A DNA stretch of 17,602 nt, taken from Bacillota bacterium. Its GTDB lineage: Bacteria > Bacillota_A > Clostridia > Peptostreptococcales > Anaerovoracaceae. Below the pieces are notes generated by a model, which ran no database searches, had not been told where the DNA came from, and saw only the letters and a program-made list of their open reading frames with translations. The translations under genes and the position numbers were made by a program. The DNA lies in the NCBI GenBank assembly GCA_017437925.1, contig JAFRWQ010000137.1, forward strand, positions 1 through 17,602, read 5' to 3'. Below, piece by piece: positions 1-8,172 of this stretch (its first letter is position 1; every line of letters begins with the position of its first letter).

Positions 1-1386
1 CAGGGGGTTGCCGTCGCTGTCGCAGAAGGACAGGCCGCCGCCGTCCAGCAGGGCTGCCAGGGTGTTCTCCCCGAACCTCATGGTGAAGTAGTTCTCGCCG
101 GTCACAATGCGGTTCATATCGATGTACTTTGAGTTGGGCTCGTTCTCAAACACCGGCGCACCCTCGGTTTGAGGAGCCTCGCCGGCTGCGCTGACAGTGC
201 CTGTCAGCATTTCAACGGCCTCGGCGGAGCTCATCAGCATCGCTTTGACCTCCTTGAACCACTTGTCTCTGAGCTGGTACATGACGCCGCCCGAGACCAG
301 AGCGATTATGAGCAGGGGTATTATCCACTTGACCAGCTTCTTTCTGAAGACTATGAGGCCGAGGACGAAGATGGCGACAAGGCCGAAGTAGCCGGAGGCT
401 GCCCTCGCTCCGAAGAAGGAGTAGAGCTGGGCGGCGAAGACCGCCAGAGCCAGAAGGCCCGCGATCATCCTGCCCGCCTTCTTTTCGCCCTTTCCGAAGG
501 CCATTACGAAGATCATGGCGAAGAGGGGGAGTATGAGACAGATGTAGAAAGGAACGTAGTTGGTGTTGTATACGGTCTGATAGACCTCTCCCCAATTGAA
601 CTTGAAGCTGTACATGGAGTCGCCTTCTATGGCCAGCTTGTCGATGAGGGTCCAGCTGGTGACTCCGTTGCCGTAGTCTACGAGGGGGGTGATGAGTTTC
701 TGGCCGAAGACGGTCCTGAAGATGTCGTTTTTCGCGGCCTGGCGTATGCCTATATAGCCCTCGAGAGCCATGGAAAGGCCCAGGGGCCAGAGCATTGTCT
801 TAAGGTCTTTTTCGCTTTTTACCATTACGGTAATGAAGACCAGCATTATGAGGTAGCAGAATATGGGGACGGTGCCCTCCCAGCGGTCCATGGATCCCAG
901 CAGCGACAGAGCCTTGTCGTCGGAAAGCAGATAGGAGAGGGCAACGGTCAGGGCGTAGGCTCCGACGATGGCGTAGAAGGGCGACTTATGCATCTTTATC
1001 CCGCCGAAGGCGAAGCGCTTGAGCAGCAGGACGACCACCGCGATGACGGCGCAGAGGCAGATGATCAGCATCTTGAAGTAGCTGAAGCTGTCGTAGAGCA
1101 GGGTATCGTCTGAAGCGGGGCTCCAGAAGTAGCGGCCGACGGGGCGGGTGTAGGAATAGGTCCTGACCAGAAGTATGACCACAGCGGAAAACACCACCGC
1201 GGGGAAAAGGCCCAGCAGCCTTCCCGTTTCGTTTAATGCTCCGTTCAGGGCAGCGTAGGGTTCGGATCCTTTGGAATTTGAAGCTTTGGGAGCTTCGGCC
1301 GCCGTGTTTTTCGCGGCCTTTTCTTCGGTATTTGTATTCTGCATCGAAACTTTATTGTTTTCTCTGGCGCTTACGGCGTCCGGCAT
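1..1386 (-). CDS. O-antigen ligase-like polytopic membrane protein (C-terminus outside window)
   Basis: An open frame of 462 codons reads from ATG at 1386 to the window edge, so the stop is missing. AAGGAG lies 6 nt upstream of the ATG. About 55 polar, Ala-rich N-terminal residues precede several hydrophobic helices. Two segments recall the Wzy_C/O-antigen ligase family: LLGSMDRWEGTVP, like the family's G-x-x-R-x-EG loop, and VYNTNYVPFY, like its NPNYxGxY motif. A cluster of membrane helices ends in RKKLVKWIIPLLIIALVSGG, after which a soluble part begins (residues about 400-462, with TMRFGENTLAALLDGG). Members join or polymerise surface glycans on the outer face of the membrane. Ligase, polymerase or another glycan transferase cannot be told apart here. 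The family call is fairly safe; the substrate is unknown. Confidence 0.72.
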   Translation of the reverse strand, partial: MPDAVSARENNKVSMQNTNTEEKAAKNTAAEAPKASNSKGSEPYAALNGALNETGRLLGLFPAVVFSAVVILLVRTYSYTRPVGRYFWSPASDDTLLYDSFSYFKMLIICLCAVIAVVVLLLKRFAFGGIKMHKSPFYAIVGAYALTVALSYLLSDDKALSLLGSMDRWEGTVPIFCYLIMLVFITVMVKSEKDLKTMLWPLGLSMALEGYIGIRQAAKNDIFRTVFGQKLITPLVDYGNGVTSWTLIDKLAIEGDSMYSFKFNWGEVYQTVYNTNYVPFYICLILPLFAMIFVMAFGKGEKKAGRMIAGLLALAVFAAQLYSFFGARAASGYFGLVAIFVLGLIVFRKKLVKWIIPLLIIALVSGGVMYQLRDKWFKEVKAMLMSSAEAVEMLTGTVSAAGEAPQTEGAPVFENEPNSKYIDMNRIVTGENYFTMRFGENTLAALLDGGGLSFCDSDGNPL

Positions 1387-1471
1387 TTGTTTCTCCTTGC
1401 GCGGGTCTTCCGCGGGGTCTTAAGCGCGGAGCTTTCAGTGCAGTTCATCCGCACGCAAAAACTGACACTAT

Positions 1472-1500
1472 ATTATATCTTAAGCGGCTGTGAAGGTCAA
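1472..1500 (-). promoter_or_regulatory. sigma-A promoter of the O-antigen ligase-like gene
   Basis: Read on the minus strand: TTGACC (1495-1500), 17-bp spacer, TATAAT (1472-1477). Only one base departs from consensus. The start should fall near 1465, giving a leader of about 80 nt before the ATG at 1386. Confidence 0.8.
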
Positions 1501-1555
1501 AGAATAAATGGCGGTGCCCGGGACCGGAAGGGGATTTCCCCTCCCCCGCCTTTCG

Positions 1556-1564
1556 TGATATAAT
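1556..1564 (+). promoter_or_regulatory. extended -10 promoter of the PHP gene
   Basis: TGATATAAT gives a perfect -10 (1559-1564) with an extended TGn. No good -35 is seen 17 bp upstream (TTCCCC). The leader holds a short hairpin, CGGGA-TCAC-TCCCG, and the gene starts about 50 nt downstream. Confidence 0.6.
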
Positions 1565-1621
1565 AGATTTGGTCGGGATCACTCCCGTCCCGAAATTACT
1601 GAAATCGCGAGGTATAAAGCT

Positions 1622-2671
1622 ATGAGAAACTACCTGCTCTCTCCCGAACTCAATTACTACAAGGCGAATCTCCACTGCCACACCACAGTCTCCGACGGGT
1701 CCAGGACCCCCGAAGAGATCAAGGCGTGCTACATGGCGAGGGGCTACAGCGCCGTCGCCTTCACCGACCACGACAAGTTCGTCGACCAAAGTGCCCTCAC
1801 CGACGAGAACTTCGTCGCCCTCAACGGCTTTGAGCTGGAATACATGCTGACCATATGGAAGGGCATGACCTGCCACCTCAATTTCATAGCCAAAGACCCC
1901 AAAAATTGCGGCCTGGGCTGGTCGGATCCCGAGCCCGACCTCTTCAAGCTGCGCCTGGGAGAGGGAGAAGAAAAGCTGACCAAGGGAGGAGGACTATATA
2001 CCGTGCTTCCCCCCTACAGGCCCTACCTTCCCGACTACATAAACGCCGACATAGAGGCTGCGAAAAAGCTGGGCTTCTTCGTCACCTACGACCATCCCAG
2101 CTGGTCCATCGAGACCTGGCCACAGTACTCCCGCTACAAGGGCTTCGACGCCATCGAGATCAGCAATTTCAATGCCTTAAACACCGGCTACGAAGAGGAC
2201 AACGGCAGGGTATACAACGACTTTCTCAGGCTGGGAAGGCAGGTCCTCTGCATAGCCGCCGACGACAACCACAACCGCATGGAGGACGGCCACGAAAGGA
2301 GCGACTCCTACGGCTGCTATACCATGATGGGGGCCGAGTCCCTGTCCTATGAAAACCTGATCGACAGCCTCGAAAAAGGACGGTTCTACTCCGCGGCCCA
2401 GGTGAACCCGGGAGCCGGAGAACCTCCCGAGATAAAGGCCCTGTGGACCGAGGACGGGGTGATACACATAGAGACCAGCCCCGCGTCCAACATACAGTAC
2501 ATCAGCAATGTCAAGCCCTACAGAAGGGCGACGGGACCCATAGGCACTACTATAGAGAAGGGCGAATTCACGCCGCCGACCCCCGGAAAATGGTTCAGGC
2601 TGGTGGTCACCGGCATGAACGGCAACAAGGCCTACACCAACGCCTACAGAATGGACGAGGTCTTTAAGTAA
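1622..2671 (+). CDS. PHP-domain metal-dependent phosphoesterase
   Basis: The protein has 349 residues; GAGG lies about 10 nt before the ATG. The PHP metal site is visible in order: HCH (H18, H20), TDHD (D49, H50), GFELE (E71), CHLNF (H85), YDHPS (H158) and ADDNHN (D215, H217). PHP enzymes use two or three divalent metals to hydrolyse phosphoesters such as nucleotides, small phosphates or histidinol phosphate. The C-terminal 100 residues look beta-rich, as in stand-alone PHP proteins of Clostridia that carry an accessory domain. No signal peptide is seen, so it should be cytoplasmic. It is transcribed alone and ends at a strong hairpin. The substrate is not predictable. There is no sign of a polymerase or HisK partner. 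Confidence 0.85.
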   Translation: MRNYLLSPELNYYKANLHCHTTVSDGSRTPEEIKACYMARGYSAVAFTDHDKFVDQSALTDENFVALNGFELEYMLTIWKGMTCHLNFIAKDPKNCGLGWSDPEPDLFKLRLGEGEEKLTKGGGLYTVLPPYRPYLPDYINADIEAAKKLGFFVTYDHPSWSIETWPQYSRYKGFDAIEISNFNALNTGYEEDNGRVYNDFLRLGRQVLCIAADDNHNRMEDGHERSDSYGCYTMMGAESLSYENLIDSLEKGRFYSAAQVNPGAGEPPEIKALWTEDGVIHIETSPASNIQYISNVKPYRRATGPIGTTIEKGEFTPPTPGKWFRLVVTGMNGNKAYTNAYRMDEVFK

Positions 2672-2676
2672 CCTTT

Positions 2677-2687
2677 GTTATATAACA
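2677..2687. repeat. copy 1 of the GTTATATAAC dispersed palindrome
   Basis: GTTATATAAC is a perfect 10-bp palindrome sitting between the PHP stop codon and the terminator stem. The same core recurs at 10759-10768 and 15570-15579, each time past a gene end and next to an AAGCG/CGCTT element. Confidence 0.55.
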
Positions 2688-2690
2688 GAA

Positions 2691-2722
2691 AGCGCTTCAT
2701 CGTATTCCGGCGATGAAGCGCT
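2691..2722. terminator. intrinsic terminator between convergent PHP and MFS genes
   Basis: AGCGCTTCATCG (2691-2702) pairs perfectly with CGATGAAGCGCT (2711-2722) across an 8-nt loop, followed by GTTTTTATT on the plus strand. It should stop PHP transcripts well. On the minus strand the following tract (TTTCTGTT) is weaker but may still serve the MFS gene. Confidence 0.9.
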
Positions 2723-2763
2723 GTTTTTATTGGGTTTCAGGGCTCGTTCTGCCGGGCTTTCGG

Positions 2764-4143
2764 TCAGATATCCCGGCCCTGCCGTTTCTTTCTCTCCTCC
2801 AGCTCTTTTAATACCCCGGCGAAGCTCTCCCTGTCCAGGGGATAGCCCCTCATGACCAGGCTGCAGCCCACCAGGAAAGCGGCGGGTATAAGCATGAGGG
2901 AAAGCCTTATGCCGGCAAGAGCCCGCGCGCTTTGGATCTCCGCTCCCTCGATGAAGCCCGAAAGCTGCAGCAGCCAGCCCAGGACCATCGAAGCCAGGCC
3001 CGAACAGACCATCTCAAGGGAGTTCTGCAGCGAAGACACGACCCCTTCGCGGCGCTTTCCGTGGACAAGGTCGTCGTATTCGCAGATGTCGTAGTCCATG
3101 TTGGGCGTCAGCTGCCAGAAGGCGGTGGATCCCGCCGAATAGACCACGGTCAGAGCCAGCACCGTGAAAAAGCTGTCGCCTCCGAAGAAATAGAGCAGTA
3201 CGAAGCCGGCCGCACACAAGAGCTCGAAGAGCACGATCGCGTCCTTCTTATCCCTCTTTTTGCTGAGGGCCGTTATGGGCATGGTCATGAAGACGCAGGA
3301 GACCGATCCTATGAAGGGTATGAAGCTCTTGAGCCCCGGGGCCAACTGCAGATTGTAATTCATGTAATATATCCTGGCTGCGCTGACTATTCCCTGGGCG
3401 GTTATGAAACAAAGACAGCTGGCCGCGATGAAGAGCATGGGCTTAAGGCAGAGGACCTGGACGTAGTCCTTCGCCAGTTCTCTCACCGAAAGCTTCCGCT
3501 TCGGGGCGTTTTCGGTGGAGGGATCCTTGTCCCTTGAGCTCACGAAGGTCACGGCAAGGGAAAGGAAGCCGCAGAGGCCTATGAATACGGCCATCAGCTG
3601 CCAGGACCTCTCTTCGGAAAGCCCAGAGCCCTGCATCTTCTGGACCGCCAGGGGCGGGAGGGAGCCTCCCAGGACGACGCCCAGCTGGGTCACGCTGTAG
3701 GTGGTCTGCCTCAGCTCCAGGCGGCCGTTGTAGTCGGTGGTGTAGGCGGCCCCCAGGGCGAGCCAGGGACTGTAGAAGGTCGAAAAGGACGACCAGAAGA
3801 CTATGACCAGAAGGCCGTAATACAATGCCTTCAGGGCTTCGCTGCCTTTTATGACGGTAAAGCATAGCACGACGGCGGCAAAGTACGGGGCCATGGCCAA
3901 AAGCAGGAAGAGCCTGCGCTTTCCCAGCTTGGTCCTGGCGTGGTCCGAGAGGTAGCCGACGACGGGCCCCCAGAGGGCGCTGATCATGGTGCCCAGCCCG
4001 GTGATGGTTCCCGCGACGGCGGGCCTCACTCCGGCAAGGCCCGTGAGGAAAAAGAGCAGGTAGTTGCCGACCAGCGAGAAGTTGGCCGCGTCGCTGATCC
4101 CGCCCATGGAGTATCCGAGTTTTTTCCTGAAGCTGAGTTTCAT
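2764..4143 (-). CDS. MFS transporter of the GPH (MelB-like sugar:cation symporter) family
   Basis: 459 residues with about 12 hydrophobic helices, the usual length for the glycoside-pentoside-hexuronide:cation symporter group. After helix 2 the loop reads YLSDHARTKLGKRR, matching the family pattern D-x-x-x-T-x-x-G-x-x-R. A late segment, FWQLTPNMDYDICEYDD with a following GKRREG, fits the conserved loop before the last helices. These carriers sit in the cytoplasmic membrane and import sugars, uronides or other small solutes with Na+ or H+. The ligand cannot be read from sequence. No clear Shine-Dalgarno or promoter is seen in the short gap behind the upstream terminator, so its start is less secure than others here. 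It converges with the PHP gene. Confidence 0.82.
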   Translation of the reverse strand: MKLSFRKKLGYSMGGISDAANFSLVGNYLLFFLTGLAGVRPAVAGTITGLGTMISALWGPVVGYLSDHARTKLGKRRLFLLLAMAPYFAAVVLCFTVIKGSEALKALYYGLLVIVFWSSFSTFYSPWLALGAAYTTDYNGRLELRQTTYSVTQLGVVLGGSLPPLAVQKMQGSGLSEERSWQLMAVFIGLCGFLSLAVTFVSSRDKDPSTENAPKRKLSVRELAKDYVQVLCLKPMLFIAASCLCFITAQGIVSAARIYYMNYNLQLAPGLKSFIPFIGSVSCVFMTMPITALSKKRDKKDAIVLFELLCAAGFVLLYFFGGDSFFTVLALTVVYSAGSTAFWQLTPNMDYDICEYDDLVHGKRREGVVSSLQNSLEMVCSGLASMVLGWLLQLSGFIEGAEIQSARALAGIRLSLMLIPAAFLVGCSLVMRGYPLDRESFAGVLKELEERKKRQGRDI

Positions 4144-4181
4144 AAGATTAGCTGAAATTCGGACCGTACGGGGTCCTTTAT

Positions 4182-4213
4182 GAAAAAACGCCGGGTATGC
4201 CCCGGCGCTTTTT
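4182..4213. terminator. bidirectional terminator after the SLH-flavodoxin gene
   Basis: CGCCGGG (4189-4195) pairs with CCCGGCG (4201-4207) across a 5-nt loop. It is flanked by AAAAAA on the left and TTTTT on the right, so it has a T-run in either direction. It lies just past the SLH-flavodoxin stop and separates that gene from the MFS gene. Confidence 0.85.
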
Positions 4214-4233
4214 GCGCGATGATATCCGGCGTT

Positions 4234-5376
4234 CTATTTCGCTTCGAGACCCAAGCCCAGGCTGTTGACCCAGTCGGTGACGGTCTGATGCAGCGAGCCG
4301 GAGCCGAAGCGGCGTCCGGTGAGCCACTTGGCGCCGGGTGCCGAAGCGCTGAGATTGGTCGCGCTGGAGCCTATGGGGCTGTTTCCGGAGGTGCAGAAGG
4401 GCACTACGGTCTTGCCCGAAAGGTCGCAGCTCTCAACGAAGGTATACATGATCTTCGGAGCCTGGCCGTGCCAGATGGGATAGCCGAGGAAGACTATGTC
4501 GCAGTCTTCGAGTCCCGCTATAAGGCTTTCCATTTCGGGACGGGCCGAAGGATCGTTCTGCTCAATGCTGCTGCGGCTGGAATCGCTGTTCCAGTTGAGG
4601 TCGTCCTCGGTGTAGGGTACCTTCGCCTTTATCGCTTTGGCTTCGATACCGAGGGATTCGGCGATATCAAGGGCGATCTTCTCTGTGGTACCCGTGCATG
4701 AGAAATACACGACCGCGGCTTTGGGGCCCTTGGACGCAGGGGCGGGTATCATGACCGAGCCGTCAGAGTTTCTGGGAAGCTTCATGTAGCGGTCCAGCAT
4801 GTCGGCGACCTGGGCTCTGCTGGCGTTCTTTTTGGGCGAGAATTCGACAGCGGCGCTGAAAAGGCCCATTACCCTTGCCCAGCGCACGCCGTCCGCCGCC
4901 CAGCTGCTGGCGACGTTCTCTTCACCGTTATCGAGGGCGTATTCATTGCCCATATAGGTCGAGCCCGCGCTTCTCCAGAGCATCACTGCGACCTGCTCCT
5001 GGGTAACGGGGTTGTTGGGCCCGTACAGGCCGTTGCCGTAGCCCTCCACGACGCGGTTCTGCGACGCCCAGACTATGGCGTCGGAATACCAGGCTCCCGC
5101 GTAGGTGTCGGTGAACTCGTCGTCGCCGCTGACCGCGGGGCAGCCCGCCATGCGGTAGAGCACCATGGCCAGCTGGGCCCTTGTAAAGGCGTTGCCCGGA
5201 GCGAAGCGGCCGTCTCCCATGCCCTCCATGAGGCCCTGATCCTTAAGAGACTGTACCGCGCCCGCGTACCAGGCGTTATCGGGAACGTCGGTGTAGCCGC
5301 CGGCCGCAAAGGCTGGAGCCGCAAGGGACAGCAGCATCGCCAGCGCAGCGGTAAATACTAAAAGCTTTTTCATCAT
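4234..5376 (-). CDS. exported SLH-domain protein with C-terminal flavodoxin domain
   Basis: 380 residues from ATG 5376, chosen because AAAGGAA lies about 8 nt upstream and a signal peptide starts there (MMKK, hydrophobic core, PAFAA cleavage near residue 25). The open frame upstream has no such features. Three SLH domains follow: GGYTDVPDNAWYAGAV (27-42), FTDTYAGAWYSDAIVWA (88-104) and SWAADGVRWA (158-167), each with a later TRAQ/TQEQ/SRAQ helix. These bind secondary wall polymer on the cell surface. Residues 215-375 are a flavodoxin_4-type domain: YFSCTGTTEKIA phosphate loop (224-235), LGYPIWHGQAPK (297-308) and TSGNSPIGSS (329-338). The product should be an FMN protein held outside the cell, possibly a surface electron carrier. 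FMN loading and redox partner are unknown. It is transcribed alone. Confidence 0.85.
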   Translation of the reverse strand: MMKKLLVFTAALAMLLSLAAPAFAAGGYTDVPDNAWYAGAVQSLKDQGLMEGMGDGRFAPGNAFTRAQLAMVLYRMAGCPAVSGDDEFTDTYAGAWYSDAIVWASQNRVVEGYGNGLYGPNNPVTQEQVAVMLWRSAGSTYMGNEYALDNGEENVASSWAADGVRWARVMGLFSAAVEFSPKKNASRAQVADMLDRYMKLPRNSDGSVMIPAPASKGPKAAVVYFSCTGTTEKIALDIAESLGIEAKAIKAKVPYTEDDLNWNSDSSRSSIEQNDPSARPEMESLIAGLEDCDIVFLGYPIWHGQAPKIMYTFVESCDLSGKTVVPFCTSGNSPIGSSATNLSASAPGAKWLTGRRFGSGSLHQTVTDWVNSLGLGLEAK

Positions 5377-5457
5377 TTCGCGATTCCTTTTGATACTTCG
5401 AAAACTATACGGCGCGCCCGCTGTCCCGCAGGACATGGCGCCGAGCAATACCGAATC

Positions 5458-5486
5458 ATTATAATACTTCCGCGCCCGGCACGCAA
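5458..5486 (-). promoter_or_regulatory. promoter of the SLH-flavodoxin gene, with leader hairpin
   Basis: Minus strand: TTGCGT (5481-5486), 17 bp, TATAAT (5458-5463). The 75-nt leader can fold: TGTCC (5422-5426) with GGACA (5431-5435), stacked on GGCGC (5411-5415) with GCGCC (5438-5442). The leader fold may be incidental. Confidence 0.7.
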
Positions 5487-5541
5487 GATGCCGGCAGGGT
5501 CCGCCGCCTTCCGCGGCCTGTCCTGTCATACGGCCATGCGA

Positions 5542-6735
5542 TTACAGCCCGAACTTCTTCCTGTCGAACACGGTCAGGGACTTTGCCCCGCTTTCGGTGA
5601 CCAGGACCATATCCTCGACCCTCATGTAGACCTCATTTGGGATGAAGATCTTGGGCTCAAGGGCGAAGACCATGCCCGGCTGAAAAGCGATATCGGGACT
5701 GTTCCTCTTGAGCCAGGGGGTCTCGTGGACCTCAAGGCCTATCTGGTGGCCCTGGGTGCCGTCGGCGTGGTTCCTAAGCTGGTGTCCCCTTCCGAACCGC
5801 TCAAGGCCTTCGTATATGAGATCCGAGACCTCGGTGACCTTGGTCCTGCCGGGAACTATGCGCTCTATGCAGTAGAGCTGGGCCTCCTGAAGGGCCGCGT
5901 AGCTCTCGCGGGCTTCTTTTGAGGGCTCTCCCAGGAAGAAGGTCCTGCCGTAGTCGGAGCAGTAGCCTCCGATGACGAAACCCATGTCGAAGGCTATGCC
6001 GGTGCCCGGCCTCATGGGCCTGTCCTTGGGAAAGATGTAGGGGTCATACGCAGTGGGATGGCCCTTTTCAACGCAGATGCAGTTCCCCGCGAAAGAGATG
6101 TCCGAGGCTCCGCCCTCCATGGCGAGGCGCTGTATCTCCTCCTCCACCTTGAAGGGTGTGACCCCGGGCTTAAGCATGGGGACTACGGCCTCCATCACAC
6201 TGTCGGTAAAGGCAGCGACTTTCGACAGCAGGCCTATCTCCTTTTCGTCCTTTATCATGCGCAGGCCGTCGACGAACTTTTCTCCGTCGGTGAACTCAAG
6301 CCCGGTCCCGTGGTACTGGTCTGCTTCCCTCACTATGTTTTCGAGGGCCTTCCTGCAGGAATGGCCCAGGGCGACGCGGCCTCCGTGAATGAAGGGCTCC
6401 ATGTGGTTGGAAAAGTAGTCGGCAAAGCAGACTATGGGCTCTATCCCCTCTTTTTCAAGGTCTTTCGCCCTTAAGGGTATGGAAAAGACGGCCGGTTCCC
6501 CTTCGGCGGGGATGAGGACTATGGTCTCGGGCCTGGTGAGGCTGGGGATCCCGAAGTCGGAATCGGGTCCCATGGTGACGCTGTATCTCTGAAACCAGAA
6601 GCCGGGTATGTCAAGCAGGTAGACAAAGGCGGCGCCGGTCGCGTAGACCGCGCAGCCTATTTGGTTTTTCTTAAGTATGTCCTGAAGCGCCCCTGTCCTT
6701 TTGGCGCTCATGCTGCGGGGGGCAAAGATATCCAT
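5542..6735 (-). CDS. M24-family metallopeptidase (Xaa-Pro peptidase/creatinase-like)
   Basis: 397 residues, the usual length for a two-domain M24 protein; AAGGAGGAG precedes the ATG at 6735. Residues 1-150 form the creatinase N-terminal domain, with PETIVLIPAEGEP. The pita-bread catalytic domain follows. All five metal ligands are present: D250 (AFDMG), D261 (SDYGRT), H330 (GHQIG), E360 (ALEPK) and E374 (RVEDM). The enzyme is therefore likely active. It has no signal peptide and should act in the cytoplasm, cleaving X-Pro peptides or a related amide or guanidino compound. It is divergent from an M20 hydrolase and near an aminotransferase and an IclR regulator, which suggests use of a peptide or amino-acid-derived nutrient. 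Prolidase, aminopeptidase P and creatinase functions cannot be separated by sequence alone. Confidence 0.88.
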   Translation of the reverse strand: MDIFAPRSMSAKRTGALQDILKKNQIGCAVYATGAAFVYLLDIPGFWFQRYSVTMGPDSDFGIPSLTRPETIVLIPAEGEPAVFSIPLRAKDLEKEGIEPIVCFADYFSNHMEPFIHGGRVALGHSCRKALENIVREADQYHGTGLEFTDGEKFVDGLRMIKDEKEIGLLSKVAAFTDSVMEAVVPMLKPGVTPFKVEEEIQRLAMEGGASDISFAGNCICVEKGHPTAYDPYIFPKDRPMRPGTGIAFDMGFVIGGYCSDYGRTFFLGEPSKEARESYAALQEAQLYCIERIVPGRTKVTEVSDLIYEGLERFGRGHQLRNHADGTQGHQIGLEVHETPWLKRNSPDIAFQPGMVFALEPKIFIPNEVYMRVEDMVLVTESGAKSLTVFDRKKFGL

Positions 6736-6758
6736 GGCGTTCTCCTCCTTTTTTCTTC

Positions 6759-6787
6759 ATTTTAGACCCGGGAAGGCCCGTCCGCAA
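6759..6787 (-). promoter_or_regulatory. promoter of the M24 peptidase gene
   Basis: Minus strand: TTGCGG (6782-6787), 17 bp, TAAAAT (6759-6764), then a short leader into AAGGAGGAG and the ATG at 6735. Confidence 0.65.
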
Positions 6788-6809
6788 GGACGTTTGAGAG
6801 GCCGCGGCT

Positions 6810-6838
6810 TTTCAAGGGACGGGGTCTTATGTTAAAAT
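6810..6838 (+). promoter_or_regulatory. probable promoter of the M20 hydrolase gene
   Basis: TAAAAT (6833-6838) is a good -10. The -35 at 17 bp, TTTCAA (6810-6815), is poor. Its position, about 45 nt before the ribosome binding site and back to back with the M24 promoter, supports it. Confidence 0.5.
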
Positions 6839-6850
6839 AAAGAAAAACGG

Positions 6851-6870
6851 GTCCCGCAAAAGCGCGGGAC
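6851..6870 (+). other. 5'-UTR hairpin before the M20 gene
   Basis: GTCCCGC (6851-6857) pairs with GCGGGAC (6864-6870) across AAAAGC. No T-run follows, so it is not a terminator. It ends 7 nt before the AAAGGAG site and could affect mRNA stability or ribosome access. Confidence 0.5.
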
Positions 6871-6889
6871 ATGAGCGAAAGGAGCATAT

Positions 6890-8128
6890 ATGAAGGAATA
6901 CGCCGAGACTGTGGAAAAACTGGTCTCTCTTGACGAGATCAAAGGGGTCCTTGCCCACATAAAGGACCACGACAAGGACACCCTGGCGGAGCAGCTGGAG
7001 CTGGTCGCAATCAAATCCCCCTCAAACCATGAGGAAGCAAGGGCAGCCCGCTTCTTCGAGATGATGAGCGCCGTCGGCCTGGACGAGGTGCATATGGACG
7101 GCGTGAACAACGTGATAGGCCTGCTGAAAGGCACCGGAAACGGCCCCACCGTAGTCCTGTCGGGCCACATGGACACGGTCTTCGGCTTTGAGGTCGACTG
7201 CACCCCGACAATAAAGGAAGACGGATGGATCTGGGCGCCCGGCATCTGCGACGACACCCGCGGCATGGTCGAGGTCCTGGCTATCGCCAAGGCCATGAAG
7301 TCCTGCGGGGTAAGGACAGCGGGCGACATCTGGTTCGTCGGCAACGTGGGCGAAGAGAGCGTGGGAGACCTGCGCGGCACCAGAAACCTCTTTAAAGACC
7401 ACGGAGACGAGATCGACGCCCTGGTCTCCATCGACGGGACCAGCCCCGGAGGGGTCACAAGGACAGCCGTCGCCGGCCACAAGATCAAATACACCTTCAG
7501 AGGCAGGGGCGGCCACGCCCTGGGAGCCTTCGGCATACCCAACTGCAACAACGCCATGGGCAGGGCCATCGCGAAGATCGCGGAGATACAGGTGCCCGAA
7601 GACCCCAGGACCATATTCAACGTGGGCGTCGTGAACGGCGGAGTCTCCGTCAACGCCATACCGTCACAGTCGGTCATGCTGATAGACATGCGCTCCACCG
7701 ACGACGCGGCCCTCGCCGGGGTCTACGCCAAGGTGGAAGCCGCCGTAAAGGAAGGCATTGATGAAGAGCTGGCCCGCTGGAAACATCCCACCGAGACCCT
7801 CAGCGTCGAAAAGGAGATCTTAAGCGACCGTCCCGGCGGCAGCCAGCCCGACGACGCGCCCATAGTCCTGGCCGCCAGAGCCGCCAACGACTGGATAGGC
7901 TTTGAGACCAGGCTGGGAGCCGGCAGCACCGACGCCAACATCCCCCTGAGCCTGGGCGTCCCGGCCCTCGCCATCGGCAGAGGCGGAAAGCAGATCGACG
8001 GCCACGCTGTGACCGAGCGCTTCTTCCCCGAAGGGGCCTACAAGGGGCCCCAGAGGGCTTTCCTGCTGCTCCTCGAGCTGGCGGGCTATGAGGGAGTCTG
8101 CGAGCCGGTGATCCCAAAGAGGAAGTAA
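6890..8128 (+). CDS. M20-family metallohydrolase (peptidase/amidohydrolase)
   Basis: 412 residues; AAAGGAG lies 5 nt before the ATG. The dinuclear zinc site is complete: GHMD (H93, D95), ICDDTRG (bridging D121), GEES (catalytic E155, then E156), SIDG (D182) and DGHAVTE (H372). The dimerisation domain lies between about residues 195 and 310 and contains GRGGHA (205-210), the usual lid-domain motif. M20 enzymes remove amino acids or acyl groups from peptides, N-acyl amino acids or carbamoyl compounds in the cytoplasm. Closest style is the PepT/YgeY/ArgE-like group; the substrate is not set by sequence. It is divergent from the M24 peptidase with about 150 bp between starts, which suggests shared control. 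Its transcript should pass through the downstream 31-bp repeats. Confidence 0.87.
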   Translation: MKEYAETVEKLVSLDEIKGVLAHIKDHDKDTLAEQLELVAIKSPSNHEEARAARFFEMMSAVGLDEVHMDGVNNVIGLLKGTGNGPTVVLSGHMDTVFGFEVDCTPTIKEDGWIWAPGICDDTRGMVEVLAIAKAMKSCGVRTAGDIWFVGNVGEESVGDLRGTRNLFKDHGDEIDALVSIDGTSPGGVTRTAVAGHKIKYTFRGRGGHALGAFGIPNCNNAMGRAIAKIAEIQVPEDPRTIFNVGVVNGGVSVNAIPSQSVMLIDMRSTDDAALAGVYAKVEAAVKEGIDEELARWKHPTETLSVEKEILSDRPGGSQPDDAPIVLAARAANDWIGFETRLGAGSTDANIPLSLGVPALAIGRGGKQIDGHAVTERFFPEGAYKGPQRAFLLLLELAGYEGVCEPVIPKRK

Positions 8129-8156
8129 GGCGCGGCAGGGCCCGAAAGACATAAAG

Positions 8157-8172
8157 CGTTGAAATATCAAGG
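8157..8172 (+). repeat. post-stop motif CGTTGAAATATCAAGG, copy 1
   Basis: This near-palindrome follows the M20 stop codon by about 30 nt. A close copy, CGTTGAAATTTCAAGA, occurs at 15533-15548, about 35 nt past another plus-strand stop codon. In both, a TAAA(A/G) precedes it. The role is unknown. Confidence 0.4.

Noticed and set aside
169..1113. 314-codon plus-strand open frame
   Set aside because: It is antisense to the O-antigen ligase-like gene, whose frame has membrane helices, family motifs, a promoter and a ribosome site.
4180..4701. Plus-strand open frame over the flavodoxin part
   Set aside because: Antisense to a domain with clear flavodoxin motifs; it begins inside a terminator.
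5377..5529. N-terminal extension of the SLH-flavodoxin protein
   Set aside because: The signal peptide and AAAGGAA site fix the start at 5376; the promoter lies within the would-be extension.
6832..7698. 288-codon minus-strand open frame over the M20 gene
   Set aside because: Low-complexity Ser/Pro-rich shadow; the plus strand carries the full M20 metal site.
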